Shown here: in pieces, positions 40,926 to 53,009 of the stretch
Layout of the letters: every line of letters starts with the position of its first letter
Position numbering within the stretch: position 1 is the stretch's first letter
From: Metaphire vulgaris
Taxonomy: Eukaryota > Annelida > Clitellata > Crassiclitellata > Megascolecidae
Direction: 5' to 3'
NCBI GenBank assembly: GCA_018105865.1
Contig: CM030859.1
Coordinates: 7,392,168 to 7,456,167, forward strand
DNA: 64,000 nt
The notes under the pieces: model-generated
The model's input: only the letters and a program-made list of their open reading frames with translations
What the model was told of the DNA's origin: nothing
The model's database searches: none
Position numbers and translations under genes: made by a program

Positions 40926-43900
40926 GTAAACCACATTGGTGTGGAGATTCAAAGATCACAGATTGATACCCGCAGGAGCCCTAAAATAGGTTCAGCCTTC
41001 ACTCGCTAGAGGATATTGGAAAAATGAGTAACAGTAACAAGAGCTGCACAGTCAAACAGGCATGCAACACACTGGCATGTACTGGTCCCGTATCCATGGT
41101 ATTGCACGTCTGGTTGAGGGGCTATAGCAAAGAAGATAGCACCGCCCTCTGAACCCTGTGGGTCTTTCTTTCTTGAATTTTTCAATATATTTCCGAGACT
41201 GGGCCCGCATCAGATCTTTGCGTCGGTTATGATGCTGCTTTTCCTCGTCCGACAGTCAGGAAAGAACGTTGACGTTTTACTAGACTTCCTCATACTCTTC
41301 AAATGCATTCATAATAAACTTTGCCAAGACAACCATGTCAAGTAATTTTGATAGTCTATAAAGCAAAATTTAAATTCTGTTGAATTTTAAACAGAGCTTT
41401 CCATTTCAATCATCGGAAAATTATCAGAAGATGTTAAATATGTTCTCCATTCATAAAACCATATTTATCTCTACTCTTGAGATAAAATTAATCAAAACCT
41501 GTGAAATTTTGTTTACTTAGTTGATTCAATTGAATTAGAGAGTGAAACAAAGCAGGTCATGTTAGGTCTGTAACAAACCTCTTATTTCCATATAAACAGA
41601 ATTAATGCAAAAGCAGTCTATAATTATACAAATACACAGAAGTTTTACAAATACACGACTGACTAACATTATTGCTGTCTACCACAACCTCTAAAATGAT
41701 CCAGTGGCTTTCTGGAACATGTTGATATGTTCACAACTCAATAAAATATACATAAATTGTTTATTAAACAACTGAATAATTGATTTGGCAAGTTGCTTTA
41801 CTTTCATGCATAATTAGGTTTTACTGAAAACAAACAGCTTTTCCATGTTTCATACATGTTGTTTTTGGCACTACGTAGAAATATAATAAAACAGTCAGAT
41901 GCTAGATTCAAGACAATAGAACACTGCAAAAACCTGAACAAATCAAGGGACTGGTATATAGAAGCATAGCAAATTGTACTCAAACATTTAAATGTAAAGA
42001 AGCAGTCCAAATCACTCCAATGTATTCTAACTGTTCAACAGTTGCACATGTTGTATATTGTGAAAGTTAAAGCTGTTCAACAGTTGCAGAAGGTTTTTAG
42101 GAGATTGTTATATTGGGTAAAATTAAAGTCTCATTATTCAAATGACTACTGTTCTCTCCTTAAAAGCAGGTTTTTACTGGTTAAAATGTTGTGGTTTTAG
42201 GCATTTGGCTATTCAAAATTTGAGCACTTAATTGTAAATCTATCATAAATTTCCAATAGAGATTCCAGTGCAGGATACTACTAACCAATTCTCTCCTAAT
42301 AAATCATTGAATTCATGTGGATTTCAATGATTATGGAACTACTGTGTTAAAATGTTGTGGTTGTGCATTTGACTAATCAAATATTTGAGCTCGGCGTTGT
42401 ACACATTATGTCGTTGCAATGAACAAAATGCAACTAAAACCGTTTGGTTACCATAAATTTAAACAATATTGGACTCTAATAGTCAACCAATACATTAAGT
42501 CAGACCAAATCATTATTGATCTTAATATAAAGTGACTAACATTAAAAAAACAAACAGATGCCTGAAGTGACTAAAAACACAGATGCCTGAAGTGACTGTG
42601 CAGCAAAAGTTAAAATCAGCTCTACTTGATTTTGACTTTGTCGTAAAATAATTATGAAAACTGAACAAGGAAAACCTCAGGCTGCTCATATATGTGGGCG
42701 TCATTGTAGAATTACAAGTGAAATGCCAACGATATCAGGTAATGTCTAGGAGAAAACACTGAATATCAAAAATGCATGCATATAAAAGAATTCAATAATC
42801 TTTTAAAACCACTATTAAAAATCTGACATCTATGACAATCAAATGAATTGCAAATAACACCAGTTCCTCCAGTTTGTGTTCACCTGTGATATTTTCAATT
42901 GATTTGCCTAGAATAGCCTAGAAGAATTTTAGTACTTTTACACAACTAATAACTTCAAAAACAGGGCTACATCTGATACTTCTCACAAACTTTCTACCAA
43001 TATGAAATCTTTGAACTAAACAGCGAATGATCTAGAGTCATACTAAATATTCATATTTGTACTAATTTTACCACAAATAGTGTTCTAAATACCAGTTACT
43101 TCAAAATGTCATGACAACTGGCCTTTGACTGATCAAAGGTTAGACTCTAGATCAGTTACTGTTACATCAACTCTTGGCAATGTTCATCGGCTATTTTATT
43201 TCATTTTATGACAAAAAAAATTAATGCAATTTAATAAATTTTTAGCTTTTTCTAATTTACAAGTATTCAAACAGAAGATGTTTACCATTATTCTATATCA
43301 TAATAAATTACCAGTAGTAAGAAGTGCCTTTGGTACAACTCTCTAACAATCATAATATTCAAAAGGAGTTGCCATAATTTTAAAGCTCATTTTCCACAGC
43401 TGTCTACTTCAACATGCAGTAATACAGTATCTTAAATTTACAGGCAACATTGTTGAGCAACTAGCCACATCAATGCTTTGCTATTGCTACGTTACTTCTC
43501 TCTAGACATCAAAACAGTTCAACAACCACTAACATTACTATCACTAGCCATTTATTTGAACAATATACAAGTAGAAAAATCTCAGAACGTCACACTCGTT
43601 AACAAGCTATCACAGCTAAGTGAGTAAAATGCCTTGAAAGCATTGAATCATTGCATCATTTAAAGCTACAAGTCTCTAAGAAATATACACTAAATATACA
43701 TATCCTTCTTTGTTCTGATTCTGGCCACTTTCTCAATAGCATTGCCTTGCTAAATGGCTCAGCAACACAGATTTAAACAAAGCTACACAGGAATTTTGTA
43801 GAAGTGAAAGAGAAATGACCTTGAAGTTCTCATTAAGTACCGGCATATATCAATCCTCATTAAATTGTGTACCCTAGCTGCATTTCATTAAATGATATTT

Positions 43901-44418
43901 TTTCACAGGACATAAAATCATTGCTTAGCTTTAAAGTAAACAAATTCAGCAAAAACAGGTATGCAATGAATAGATATCTTATTCTGCATAGGTTTCAAGT
44001 TAAATTTTAATTTTGCAATTAGCAATTATCATTATATTATAACACTTTTTAAAAGAAAGATCTCTCTTCTCCATATTTTGTCGGAAATGCCACAAAGAAG
44101 GCATCAAAATGCAAAATGTCTCACAACAACCAAAGCACTTTCCAAATGTGTGAGTATATTTTGCATGCCAATGACACTTATTTACAAAAATGGTAAAAAA
44201 CTAAAAACATGAATAAATCATGAAATGCAAATGTAAAATTGCTGTCCCTGGATTTTCATCAAAACACTAAATTAAAACTTATTCAAGGCATTCCAGATTA
44301 CCGGTAGTTAAATCTTTCAATAAATAAAATGAAATAAATTCAACAAGAGTCAGCAAATTTTATAAATTTACCCAATTCACAATTACTAAATTCTCAACCT
44401 GGAAATGATTCAATCAAC
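40926..44418. other. AT-rich intergenic DNA without features
   Basis: No coding frame above 70 codons, no splice-like exon, no TIR element and no TAGGCCTA. The missing terminal exon of SLC4A11 was looked for here and not found. Confidence 0.55.
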
Positions 44419-44718
44419 CAGTGGCAGTTCCAGGATTTCTTGGTGGAGGGATGAATGAATCCATAAAAAGTTGGTGGGGGATGAAAATGGAAGAGAAAAA
44501 ATCACTAAAGTTTGCCGAAAAAGGCTGGAAAAAAGGGAATTGCATCCCTCATTTTATTACATTTTTACCAAAAATAGGTTGACAAGCAAAAAAGGTCATC
44601 CCCCGGTTAGTTTTACTAGGCTTTTACCCAAAAGTAGGTTTCACAAGCAAAAAAAGTAGGTCCAAAAGAACGGTGGGGGGATGCAACCCCACTCATCCCC
44701 CACGTGGAACGGCCACTG
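44419..44718. mobile_element. 300-bp MITE, CAGTGGC ends
   Basis: Ends CAGTGGCAGTTCCAGG and CGTGGAACGGCCACTG; flanks CAATCAAC and CAAGCAAG (6 of 8). Two ACAAGCAAAAAA blocks lie inside. Confidence 0.75.
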
Positions 44719-44860
44719 CAAGCAAGTGAATCTTGGACCTATACAACCATCAACTGACGTGCAATGCATTACCATAAGGATGCCAGAAAAGCTGTAAGAT
44801 TAGATATTCACTCACCAGTCAGACCGAGCACCAACAATTTAAATAATTTCAGTTCATGCA

Positions 44861-44864
<4 letters not shown>

Positions 44865-44926
<62 letters not shown>
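44865..44926. repeat. CAT array
   Basis: (CAT)n. Sequence 44930-45120 next to it resembles a degenerate interspersed repeat and is not recognised. Confidence 0.95.
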
Positions 44927-44927
<1 letters not shown>

Positions 44928-45890
44928 GTCCATAGCCTTTTACAGACTATCAAGGCTACTCAGTGGAGCTAAGAGATTCAGAAATCACCTTTTACCAGCA
45001 CTTGCCTCCCATGGTCCACTTCCTTTCAGAGCCACCTGAACTGTGCACTGGATGTCAAGTTCTTTATACCAACCAGGCACTTCTTCATCGTCTTCACTCA
45101 CATAATCCTTCAATTCCTTCAAGTTTTACAAGTGTTGTCATTATTGGCATACGGTAGCTCAAAATTCATTTAACAATTTCAATAATTTAATAATTGTTAC
45201 TTACATCTCAATATAACTGTGAGATGATAAAATTGCAACATTTTCAGATACATTAAAATAACAAAAGACTTATTATATCAACTAAACATGACAATTATCA
45301 TGATAACATCTGTTCTTAGGTGATTCTGTGGACAGTGAAACCTTTGAAAACCTCAAAACTTCAGGTCATCAGATAAATACCGTAACAAAAACCTTAACAT
45401 CAAAAACTTATCAAAAGATGAAGCTACAAAACACATTTACATCACATTACACCGTTGACAAAAAATACAACAAATCAACAGACATTCAACAACATCAGAA
45501 ACTAAAATTTTAACATACGTATCTTACTAAGGCTGTACCGAATTTCAATTTAGGCTGTAGCCGGATTTACAAATAAACAGAGTCAATCGAAGTGAAAAAC
45601 TTGACTGGTACCATAGTGGTACATAGCCAAACTGACTGTTCAACTGAGCACTAACTCCGCTAATAAATTGTCTTAATTTAAGAGTGCAGCCAAATTAGAG
45701 AAGGCCGTTGCGTTTTAAAAGATGTAGAAATTAAGGAGTCACGTTGTAAGCCTACTTCGGTTCATGCATGAACTCACGAGCTCAGCAAAAGATGAATAGT
45801 GCCAGCTGAAGTTAGTGCAAAACAAATTAATTACTTAATTAAAGTTGTTGTCATTTAATATCTGTTTTATCAGCCTGTTGGCAATTGTCT

Positions 45891-46500
45891 TCAGCATAAG
45901 GAAGTTGTGCCAAATTCGATTGCACGGTCTTTTTTGTCCTTTTTAATTGGATCTCAATACTCTTTGTATTGCCAGTTTGTCTTCCTCCTTTTCCTTTCTA
46001 CTCTGTTCAGCTATCTTTCTTAATTCACCCTCCTGCATTTTTTGATGCATGTCGGCCAATTCTTTACTTTGTGAACATCGCAGATCTAGATATTCAATGC
46101 AACACTGATTCTTTGTTACCTTCTCATTTTGGAGCCGCTTCTGCTTAATTTTTACCCGTATTTTGGCCAGTTGCGCTTGCGTTTAATCTCTTCGGTTATT
46201 TCGGAGAAGTTAGAATGACCAGTGCAAGCCGCACATATTTCGGTCACTTCGAGAGTTCGCAGAAGCTTGTTACAATCATCACACTTAAGAGACTTTGCGA
46301 CAACCTGCTCTCCCTCTCCACCTGGGACTTGATGAGAAGCGTCACCATCTGGAACTGTTTCTGAAAGTGTCCTTTGGCCTTTGTGGGCTTCAAATGATTC
46401 ATCGATGTCATCATTCTGTTCATTCAGTGTTCAAACAACCAATCCATGGCTGCTTGGACCCCTCGTTGTACGGTCATGGGAAGGGCTTCCTCACTCAGCT
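45891..46500 (-). pseudogene. UBXN1: UBXN1 (SAKS1)-like pseudogene: UBA end, zinc-finger-like part and coiled coil
   Basis: It continues in the same orientation from the DNAJC9-like part. GVQAAMDWLFEH matches the end of a UBA domain (family: G-EAAMDWL-EHEDDPDIDEP). NDDIDESFEAHKGQRTLSE follows after a frameshift, then LKCDDCNKLLRTLE with TGHSNFSEITEEIK (the C-x2-C, H region before the TEEIKPLTEEEK segment of the family). Next come a coiled coil with QLAKIRVKIKQKRLQNEK and KMQEGELRKIAEQSRKEKEE, and finally KKDKKDRAIEFGTTS with a stop at 45891. There are at least three frameshifts and the C-terminal UBX domain is missing, so it cannot encode a working adaptor. Confidence 0.65.
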
Positions 46501-46504
46501 ACGT

Positions 46505-47128
46505 GTTTACTTTGTACTTCAAGTATGTTTCTTTGGTGCATTTGAGTTCTCCGGAAGAACCGTTGTGTTTTACTTCAAAATCCTTTATAGCATCAAGATC
46601 AACCTGTGAAAAGAGAAGCCTCCAAAAGTACATCCAATCTCAATCTCTGTCCCGTTCAATGGAATCCTCGTCAACGGAGCCAGTCTCTATCTACATCGTG
46701 CATTTCTCATCATCTGACAAGATAGAGCACATTCTTCCAAGAGCTTGAAGCAGTGTTTAATCTAGACTCCTGGACTCCGGGGGGAAACTGACAAAGCCGG
46801 GGGAACTGACAAAGCCGGGGGGGAATTTTGCTAGGGGGCTGCTGTTAGTTGATGTAGTATGCCAAAATTTCCGGGGGGAATTTGAAATTTCCGAGGGGGA
46901 AGGGCAATTTTCCTCCCGGAAACGGCCTAGATTAAACCCTGGCTTGAAGCTTCTTTGTGGCCAGAGATCTGTCGCCTGAGCTGATGCTATCAGTATGTGA
47001 AAGACAAAGACAGCCTATTATAAGGCTTTTATTACTTCAGATTTGGTCGCTGGGCGTTGAATCCCAAGGACTTCGTACAGATCTTCAGAGTCAAACAGCT
47101 TTCTCGTTTCTTAAATCAAACTCGGCAT
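46505..47128 (-). pseudogene. DNAJC9: DNAJC9-like pseudogene, 5' half, interrupted by a MITE
   Basis: The minus-strand translation from ATG 47126-47128 matches the nuclear J-domain co-chaperone DNAJC9: SEDLYEVLGIQRPATKSEV (start of the J domain), a degenerate HTD in place of HPD, then ATKKLQALGRMCSILSDDEK, TGSVDEDSIERDRD and DWMYFWRLLFSQVDLDAIKD. Human DNAJC9 has the comparable QGTVDEDS and DWEAYWRLLF. Stops lie at codon 6, before IETGSV and before DWMY, and there are small frameshifts. The 191-bp insertion 46751-46941 splits the helical region between LQAL and GRM; the duplicated GCTTGAAG shows it is secondary. There are no introns across about 140 codons. Similarity stops near 46500, where UBXN1-like sequence begins. 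Identity is from memory of the family. Confidence 0.75.
46751..46941. mobile_element. hAT-type MITE (CAGTGTTTA family), copy 2, inside the DNAJC9-like pseudogene
   Basis: TIRs are CAGTGTTTAATCTAGA and CCTAGATTAAACCCTG, flanked by a perfect 8-bp duplication GCTTGAAG (46743-46750, 46942-46949). The G/C-run interior resembles the copy at 9751-9943, with almost the same length (191 and 193 bp). Confidence 0.85.
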
Positions 47129-47334
47129 TGTGAACGAATCTCTCTCTCTCTCTGTATTCTGGTTGATGCTGAAGATAAGTCTTGCTGGAAAATTAGTGCA
47201 CCATTTTCATTATCAAAAAAAGAGTGCTAATAAATTATTGCAGTAGCTACTAGACTTATCTTAATCAGAAAAATTATTCATTACTCATTAATATAATAAC
47301 ATGTTAAAACTTAATATAATAAATTTAATATAAC

Positions 47335-48093
47335 CAGTGATGTTAACAAGGACCGACCCCCCAAGGACGAGGATAAGGACAAGAACCGAACCCCAAAGAA
47401 CGAGGACCCTCCAAGGATGAGGACAAGGACGGCAGGACTTACCCGCAAGCACAAGGACCACAAGGACTGACCCCAAGGACAAGGATCAAGGACAAGGACA
47501 AAACAACTTCTGTCAGACAAAAAGTCAGAAAAGAAAAAACCAAACACAATTTCAATTCGAATCACAAAATTAGAAAAGGAAAAAGAATGTTGTAAGTCTA
47601 GTCAACAGCAAATTTGCGTTTCAAATGCGCATTTGACTTTCCTAGCTATGTTAAGAAAAAGAAATCATTCAATTTTAATAATAATAGTAATTAAAACTTA
47701 ATATAATAAATTTAATATAAGCATGCACACACAGTGAGGTCTAATTATGAGACCAGTACTTACTGGTCGCTGGGGAATTCTGACTCCTCAACTGGTATTA
47801 TAAAGGAAACAATGACTAAAATTTTTAACTAAAAGCAAGTATGTAGCCTAAATATAAATCCACATACTACTCTTACCTTGGAATATAATTATCAGTACAA
47901 TTGAAAATGGTATACAAGTAATTTGGTCCTTATAAACTTTTCAGGACTAAGTTACAAGGACCAGGACAAGGACCATCTGCAAGGACGAGGATAAGGACGA
48001 GGACTGACTTCCCAGAGGACAAGGACAAGGACTTCAAATTGGTCCTTAAGGAGTCCTTAAGGGCAAAGACCAGAACAAGGATTAACATCACTG
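47335..48093. mobile_element. Nested hAT element with AAGGAC subterminal repeats
   Basis: TIRs are CAGTGATGTTAA and TTAACATCACTG, with a perfect 8-bp duplication AATATAAC at 47327-47334 and 48094-48101. Degenerate AAGGAC hexamer arrays occupy both ends (47348-47505 and 47955-48080) in direct orientation. No transposase was seen. It lies inside the larger hAT element 45528-48244, so it is younger. Confidence 0.85.
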
Positions 48094-48780
48094 AATATAA
48101 CTGCACTTAGTACTTAGGTCATAGGGTGAAACTGCAAAGAAAATTTCCGTATGTAGGCAGCACAAATCCGGCCAAAATCCGGCCAGCATTTGACCAGAGC
48201 CAGAGCCGGATTTGTGAAAATGACCGGAATTCGGTACAGCCCCATATCTTACAAAAACAGATATTAAACGTTGATACAATCTATTTGCCTTCTTTACACC
48301 TAAAGTTCCCCTTTACAGATATTCATATAAAATACATCTAACAATGAAATTTATAGAGCTAAATATAAAATGGTTATTTTCATTTCAAAATATCTGATGC
48401 TTATTTAAACAAACTAGTTAGAGAGCATGACTTTATCTCTCCTTTGATTAATCAAAAAGCCACAAAATTCTCAAACAAAAGCAATTTGTAAAGCAACTTC
48501 TTTTCTTAAAATAGTACACAATTAATGATCACAGAATTTCTCACAGTTGAAACTTGATGCATTAAATTGTTAAATTTTTCATAAATAGAATTCTCTCAAA
48601 TAAATAACAATTTTATTTCCAGTAAATCACATCTTTCCAAAGTTTCCATTGACAGTACTACTTTAATTGCAATATCAGCATTTTATTTTGTCAGCAAGAA
48701 AACTCAACAAAATGAATGTTTAATTGTTTAATAAAATTGTATAAATATGAAGAAACTGAAACTGCCATTTCAAATGTGAT

Positions 48781-48783
<3 letters not shown>

Positions 48784-48867
<84 letters not shown>

Positions 48868-49190
48868 TCCAGGACTATCTTTTAGTATGAACCAATGAAT
48901 TGCTGATGTAAAATGCTCTCGACTTTATCCTTAGCTGTGCTATAGCGTTTCATAAATTATCTATAATAATAATAATAATAATAATATATATATATATGTA
49001 TATATATGCATCTTATATATATGTATATACAAACATATAGGCCTATATAAAATGCACATATAATCACAAACAAATATTATATATATTATATATATATATA
49101 TATATATTATATTAGGCCATATATATAAGGCCCAATATATGTATATATATATATATTTATATATACATCATATCATATACTGGTATATAC
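48784..49190. repeat. TA and CA arrays, then AT-rich repeat
   Basis: (AT)n 48784-48832, (CA)n about 48838-48865, (AAT)n 48964-48985, then degenerate TATATA to about 49190. Confidence 0.9.
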
Positions 49191-49399
49191 ATACATACTG
49201 GCATGGCCAGGGTCAAGAATGGAGAGCACCAAGACTTCTACAGACAACATTTCCAGTTCAGATTATGGGGTTGGGGAATGCCATGAGCGCCCCTCCCCAG
49301 AAATTTTGATTACCAGTAATATTAGAATTAGACAGCAAGCTCTGACATACACTTTGAAGACTTTAATTATCTAAACAAGTCTAAACAAGTTGCCTTACA

Positions 49400-49980
49400 A
49401 CTGGTCTCTGTGACAGTACTGTCTAGAATTGACTATTGCAACTCAGTCCTAGCTGGGCTACCAAAGTCTACGCTTGCAATTCTGCAGAAGGTGCAAAATG
49501 CCGCTGTCCGTCTAGTCCTGGACTTGAAACCTAGGGACCATGTCACTCCCGCTTTGCGAGAACTTCACTGGCTCACTATACAGTTTCGGATTCAATATAA
49601 ACTGTCCATGCTCATGTATGGGGCACAAAATGGTCTCAGCCCGACGTACTTATCAGACCTCATCACACCACAAGCGGCAGCGAGCGGAAGAAAAGGCCTA
49701 CGATTGGCAGATACCAGTCGATACAGCTTGCATCGCCTCCGTACAACAATGGGAAGAAGAGCATTCTCTTACTCAGGACCGCTTGCTTGGAATTCTCTAC
49801 CACAGGAAATCCAGAATCTACCGACAATTACGACTTTCCGAAAATGGCTGAAGACCTACCTCTTTAACAGTGCCTACCGCGATTGACTTTTGTAATGCAG
49901 CTGCAAACATTATTTGCACAGGCGCACTATAAATGCCAAGAAATGAAATAAAATGAAATGAAATTTAATTATGATTTATT
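49400..49980 (+). mobile_element. 3' end of a CR1/L2-type LINE
   Basis: The C-terminal part of ORF2 is open for about 158 codons: SRIDYCNSVLAGLPKSTL, LQKVQNAAVRLVLDLKPRDH, ALRELHWL, GRRAFSYSGPLAWNSLP and FRKWLKTYLFNSAY, the standard end of this reverse-transcriptase family. It stops at about 49886 and runs into a tail of AAATG repeats (49945-49965). The catalytic part is missing (5' truncated). Confidence 0.9.
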
Positions 49981-52900
49981 ATTGAGTAGCCAAACGTTGT
50001 AATTAAGCTGAGTACATGGATTCTGCTATCACCCTATCCTCTACTGCCCAAAAATTTATCAAATTGTTTGCATAAATCCCATGACTGATCTGAACCTGAT
50101 CGGGCCCTTCACTCCTCATCGCTTTGCCAATGTATATAATATACATATGCGTGTAAAATAAATATAAGTAAATACAGCGCCCGGAAAGCAGCACAGCAGT
50201 AGCTGCTTATTCTTATGCGCTTAATCTTTCTTGAAATAGCTATAGGCAGGGTGTATGTGTGTGTGTGCACGTGTGTCTATGTGTGTTATATGTGGCTACA
50301 GACCAAATCACTGTAGGAACTCTAGGAACTCTCACAAATCATTTCTTGAGAGTCATCTTTTGGAATAAAGATACTTCTATGAAAATGCTAATCCAGGAAA
50401 TTTTTAATTTATTTTAAATAATAAGATATTATCTTCAAAAATGATATCGTATAAGTTTCTATGCAATATATGTGCCCTTGGGTCCCAGTATACAATGCCA
50501 CCAGTATACAATGCCAATGAAAAGATCTTTTCTGAGGCATTTGCATACTATTTGTTGGTAATTCATTTGCCCCAATCAAAACACCACTTATTTTCCTTTT
50601 TCTAAAGTATTTAATAACTAAAAATGAGTTTTCACTCATTTTTAATAGAGTAAAATATATCTCCTATATATTTCAAAACAATTTTTGAATGAAGTAATCA
50701 TGAAGAAGATATAAATATGAATAAACATCCTCCCTTGCTCCTTTTCCCTTCCTCCCTTCTGAATCCTTTTCAGACTTCTGCTGCTACTGTTTTTATACTT
50801 CTCTGCCTACAAACTCTTTAAAATCAGCGTTATTATATGGATATTCGTTATGAACAAACAAGCCAGTGAAAATAACATTGAAGCCTGTGTCCCAAGGAAA
50901 GCAACCCCTGTCCTTAGTGTCATATCAGGTCTGCTTTTTACTTTTCATTTTGAAACTAAAATCCTAAGCTCAGGTTCGTACAAGGTTAGAAACCTACAGA
51001 GGCCAGTAGAAGTTTTTAAAATGGAACCAATTATTAGTTGTGGCTTAAATTGAATATCATCATAACTACTTTTTCTAAATGTAGTGCTCACTGCATATCT
51101 ATATCTTATTCATAAAAAATAAAATTTCTAACAATTTTGTGAAAACTTTCGTACCATTGCTAAAATTTTGAAAAATCTCAACCAAAATTATAGCATAAAG
51201 ATACATGTAGGTGTCAACAATATAGAATACAAAACATGTTATCATACATTTTTGCAAATTATCACGGCATTTTGCTTATTTTATCTTCAGCAATAAGCAT
51301 AGTCTTTGGAAACACAATTTCTGCAAATAAAATATTGCAAAATAATATATTTATTCTTACAGAGAACCAGATGCTAACAGAATTCCCAAAAGATCTTGGA
51401 ACAAATGATTAGCTCTTTCCATTTCTAAAGCTCAAAATTTTTGTAAACCTGCAATTGCACCCAACTCGTAAGTCCAACATTATTACCTTTAACATCCATT
51501 AAAGAAGGCACAGGCAAGCCATCTCATTCACTTTATCCTACAAGATCAAGTCAAAATATGGACTTGCCTGAGTACAAATAGGCTAGCATAACAAGAAATG
51601 CAGATAAAGGAATGGGTAGTTTCTACTATTGAGGCTTAAATCTGGTCCAGTAGAAAATTACCGTAAAGCTCTAGTAGAGCCATGTCCTTTGGATTTTGAA
51701 ATGGTCACTTTTAATACAGCCATGGTTTTCTATTAGAATAAGTAAGATGCAAATATTTCTATAGATTCTGTAGAATTCACTTGGATATGGTAGTCATTGA
51801 AATCATCTAGGCAAAATAAAGTAGATAAAGCAAATAAAACAGGGTCTTAAACTGAGCATGATCTGTTTAACAGCAGGGCATGCTGGTTCATCACATTAAG
51901 AATTTATTATATAGGTCTGGCCAAATGAAGTCTATGAAGCTATGAATTTGAAACCTTGCTTATCCACTTCAGCACTTTTGCTACTAACATTCTTTGGTGA
52001 TTTCATTATATCATGCATAGATACCTAGCATAGATACCATAGCATATAGATACCTAGGTAACAACATGCTTTAGCCACAGTGAGAGGCAACTCTGCAACT
52101 GGGTGCAGTTTGATCACTGAAGAGTTCAGACTATACACCATAAATGCATAAAAGATCGATGAAAATTCTTCCGTGGAGGATAAAATAATAATGCCGAATT
52201 TCTGTGCTTAGAATAGTTATTCCTCCAAATAAAAATGACGAAGAGTGATCGCAAAATAGGAAATCTTCCCTTCATCAGAGTATTTATCTTCATATTGTGC
52301 CTCTCAGCCTATCTCTGTATCTTGTTCGTCTGATGACTTCAGTTTCACAGCGTATATTGCTGTCCTAGACTTTTCCAAGTAGTTTTCAAGATGTTCTAAT
52401 GCCCGTCAAGCGACTGTAGAAACTTCTTCTCAAATAGATGAGGAACAAGCTTATGACTTAAAACAGTAAAAATAAGAAAAGTGAAAACTAAGATTCACTC
52501 TGAGCTAAATGCAGATATAGCCTAACTATATAACTATATATACTATATAACTTATAAGTTTTGACTAAAATGTTTTTCAATAAATGCCTATCTTTAATAG
52601 TAACTTATTAACAACTCAGGGTCGACCACCCGACGGGTTTATAACCTTTAGTTTGATCCATTTCTCTAAATACATCTTACTAGCTGTGCACTTATGAGCA
52701 ATTATTTGTATGTAAACATTTGGTTATTTATTTTTTGCCTTGATTGTTTGATTATATTATTATTAGTGTCATATTAATTTTGCTATAAATGTAGGCTATA
52801 TCTTAAACATGTCAAATAGTATTTTATAGGCCAGTGTGCAAAGTGACTGAAGTAAATATGCATTATTACCGTACTATGAATATATTTTATAATTAAATAT

Positions 52901-53001
52901 TTTACACTTATACTTATAATAAATTATAAAATAAGCCTCACTATGCTTTTGATTAGTCTATGTACCATATATTGTGTAAAAACCTTACTCATATAAGAGC
53001 A
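49981..53001. other. AT-rich DNA downstream of SLC4A11
   Basis: No exon supported. A minus-strand stretch at 52410-52310 (open for about 30 codons, HLENYLEKS then a stop) was considered as a last exon but does not fit the phase or family. A GT array lies at 50250-50290. Confidence 0.5.
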
Positions 53002-53009
53002 CTTCTAAC

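Larger units (their letters stand above)
45528..48244. mobile_element. hAT-type DNA transposon carrying captured host-gene sequence
   Basis: The left end begins TAAGGCTGTACCGAATTTC and the right end, reverse complemented, begins TGGGGCTGTACCGAATTCC (16 of 19 match). A perfect 8-bp duplication TATCTTAC flanks it at 45520-45527 and 48245-48252, the hAT hallmark. Both subterminal regions repeat GCCGGATTT. No transposase was recognised. The cargo is a decayed DNAJC9-like/UBXN1-like fusion (45891-47128). Two younger insertions are nested inside, at 46751-46941 and 47335-48093. Ends and duplication are seen directly; the capture interpretation is inference. Confidence 0.75.

Noticed and set aside
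46295..46748. 104- and 100-codon open frames on the plus strand
   Set aside because: They run antisense to the DNAJC9/UBXN1-like pseudogene, whose minus-strand reading has clear family matches.
52305..52420. Minus-strand frame HLENYLEKS... as terminal exon of SLC4A11
   Set aside because: Needs phase 0 after PIRY but the acceptor gives a different phase, and the text does not resemble the conserved tail.
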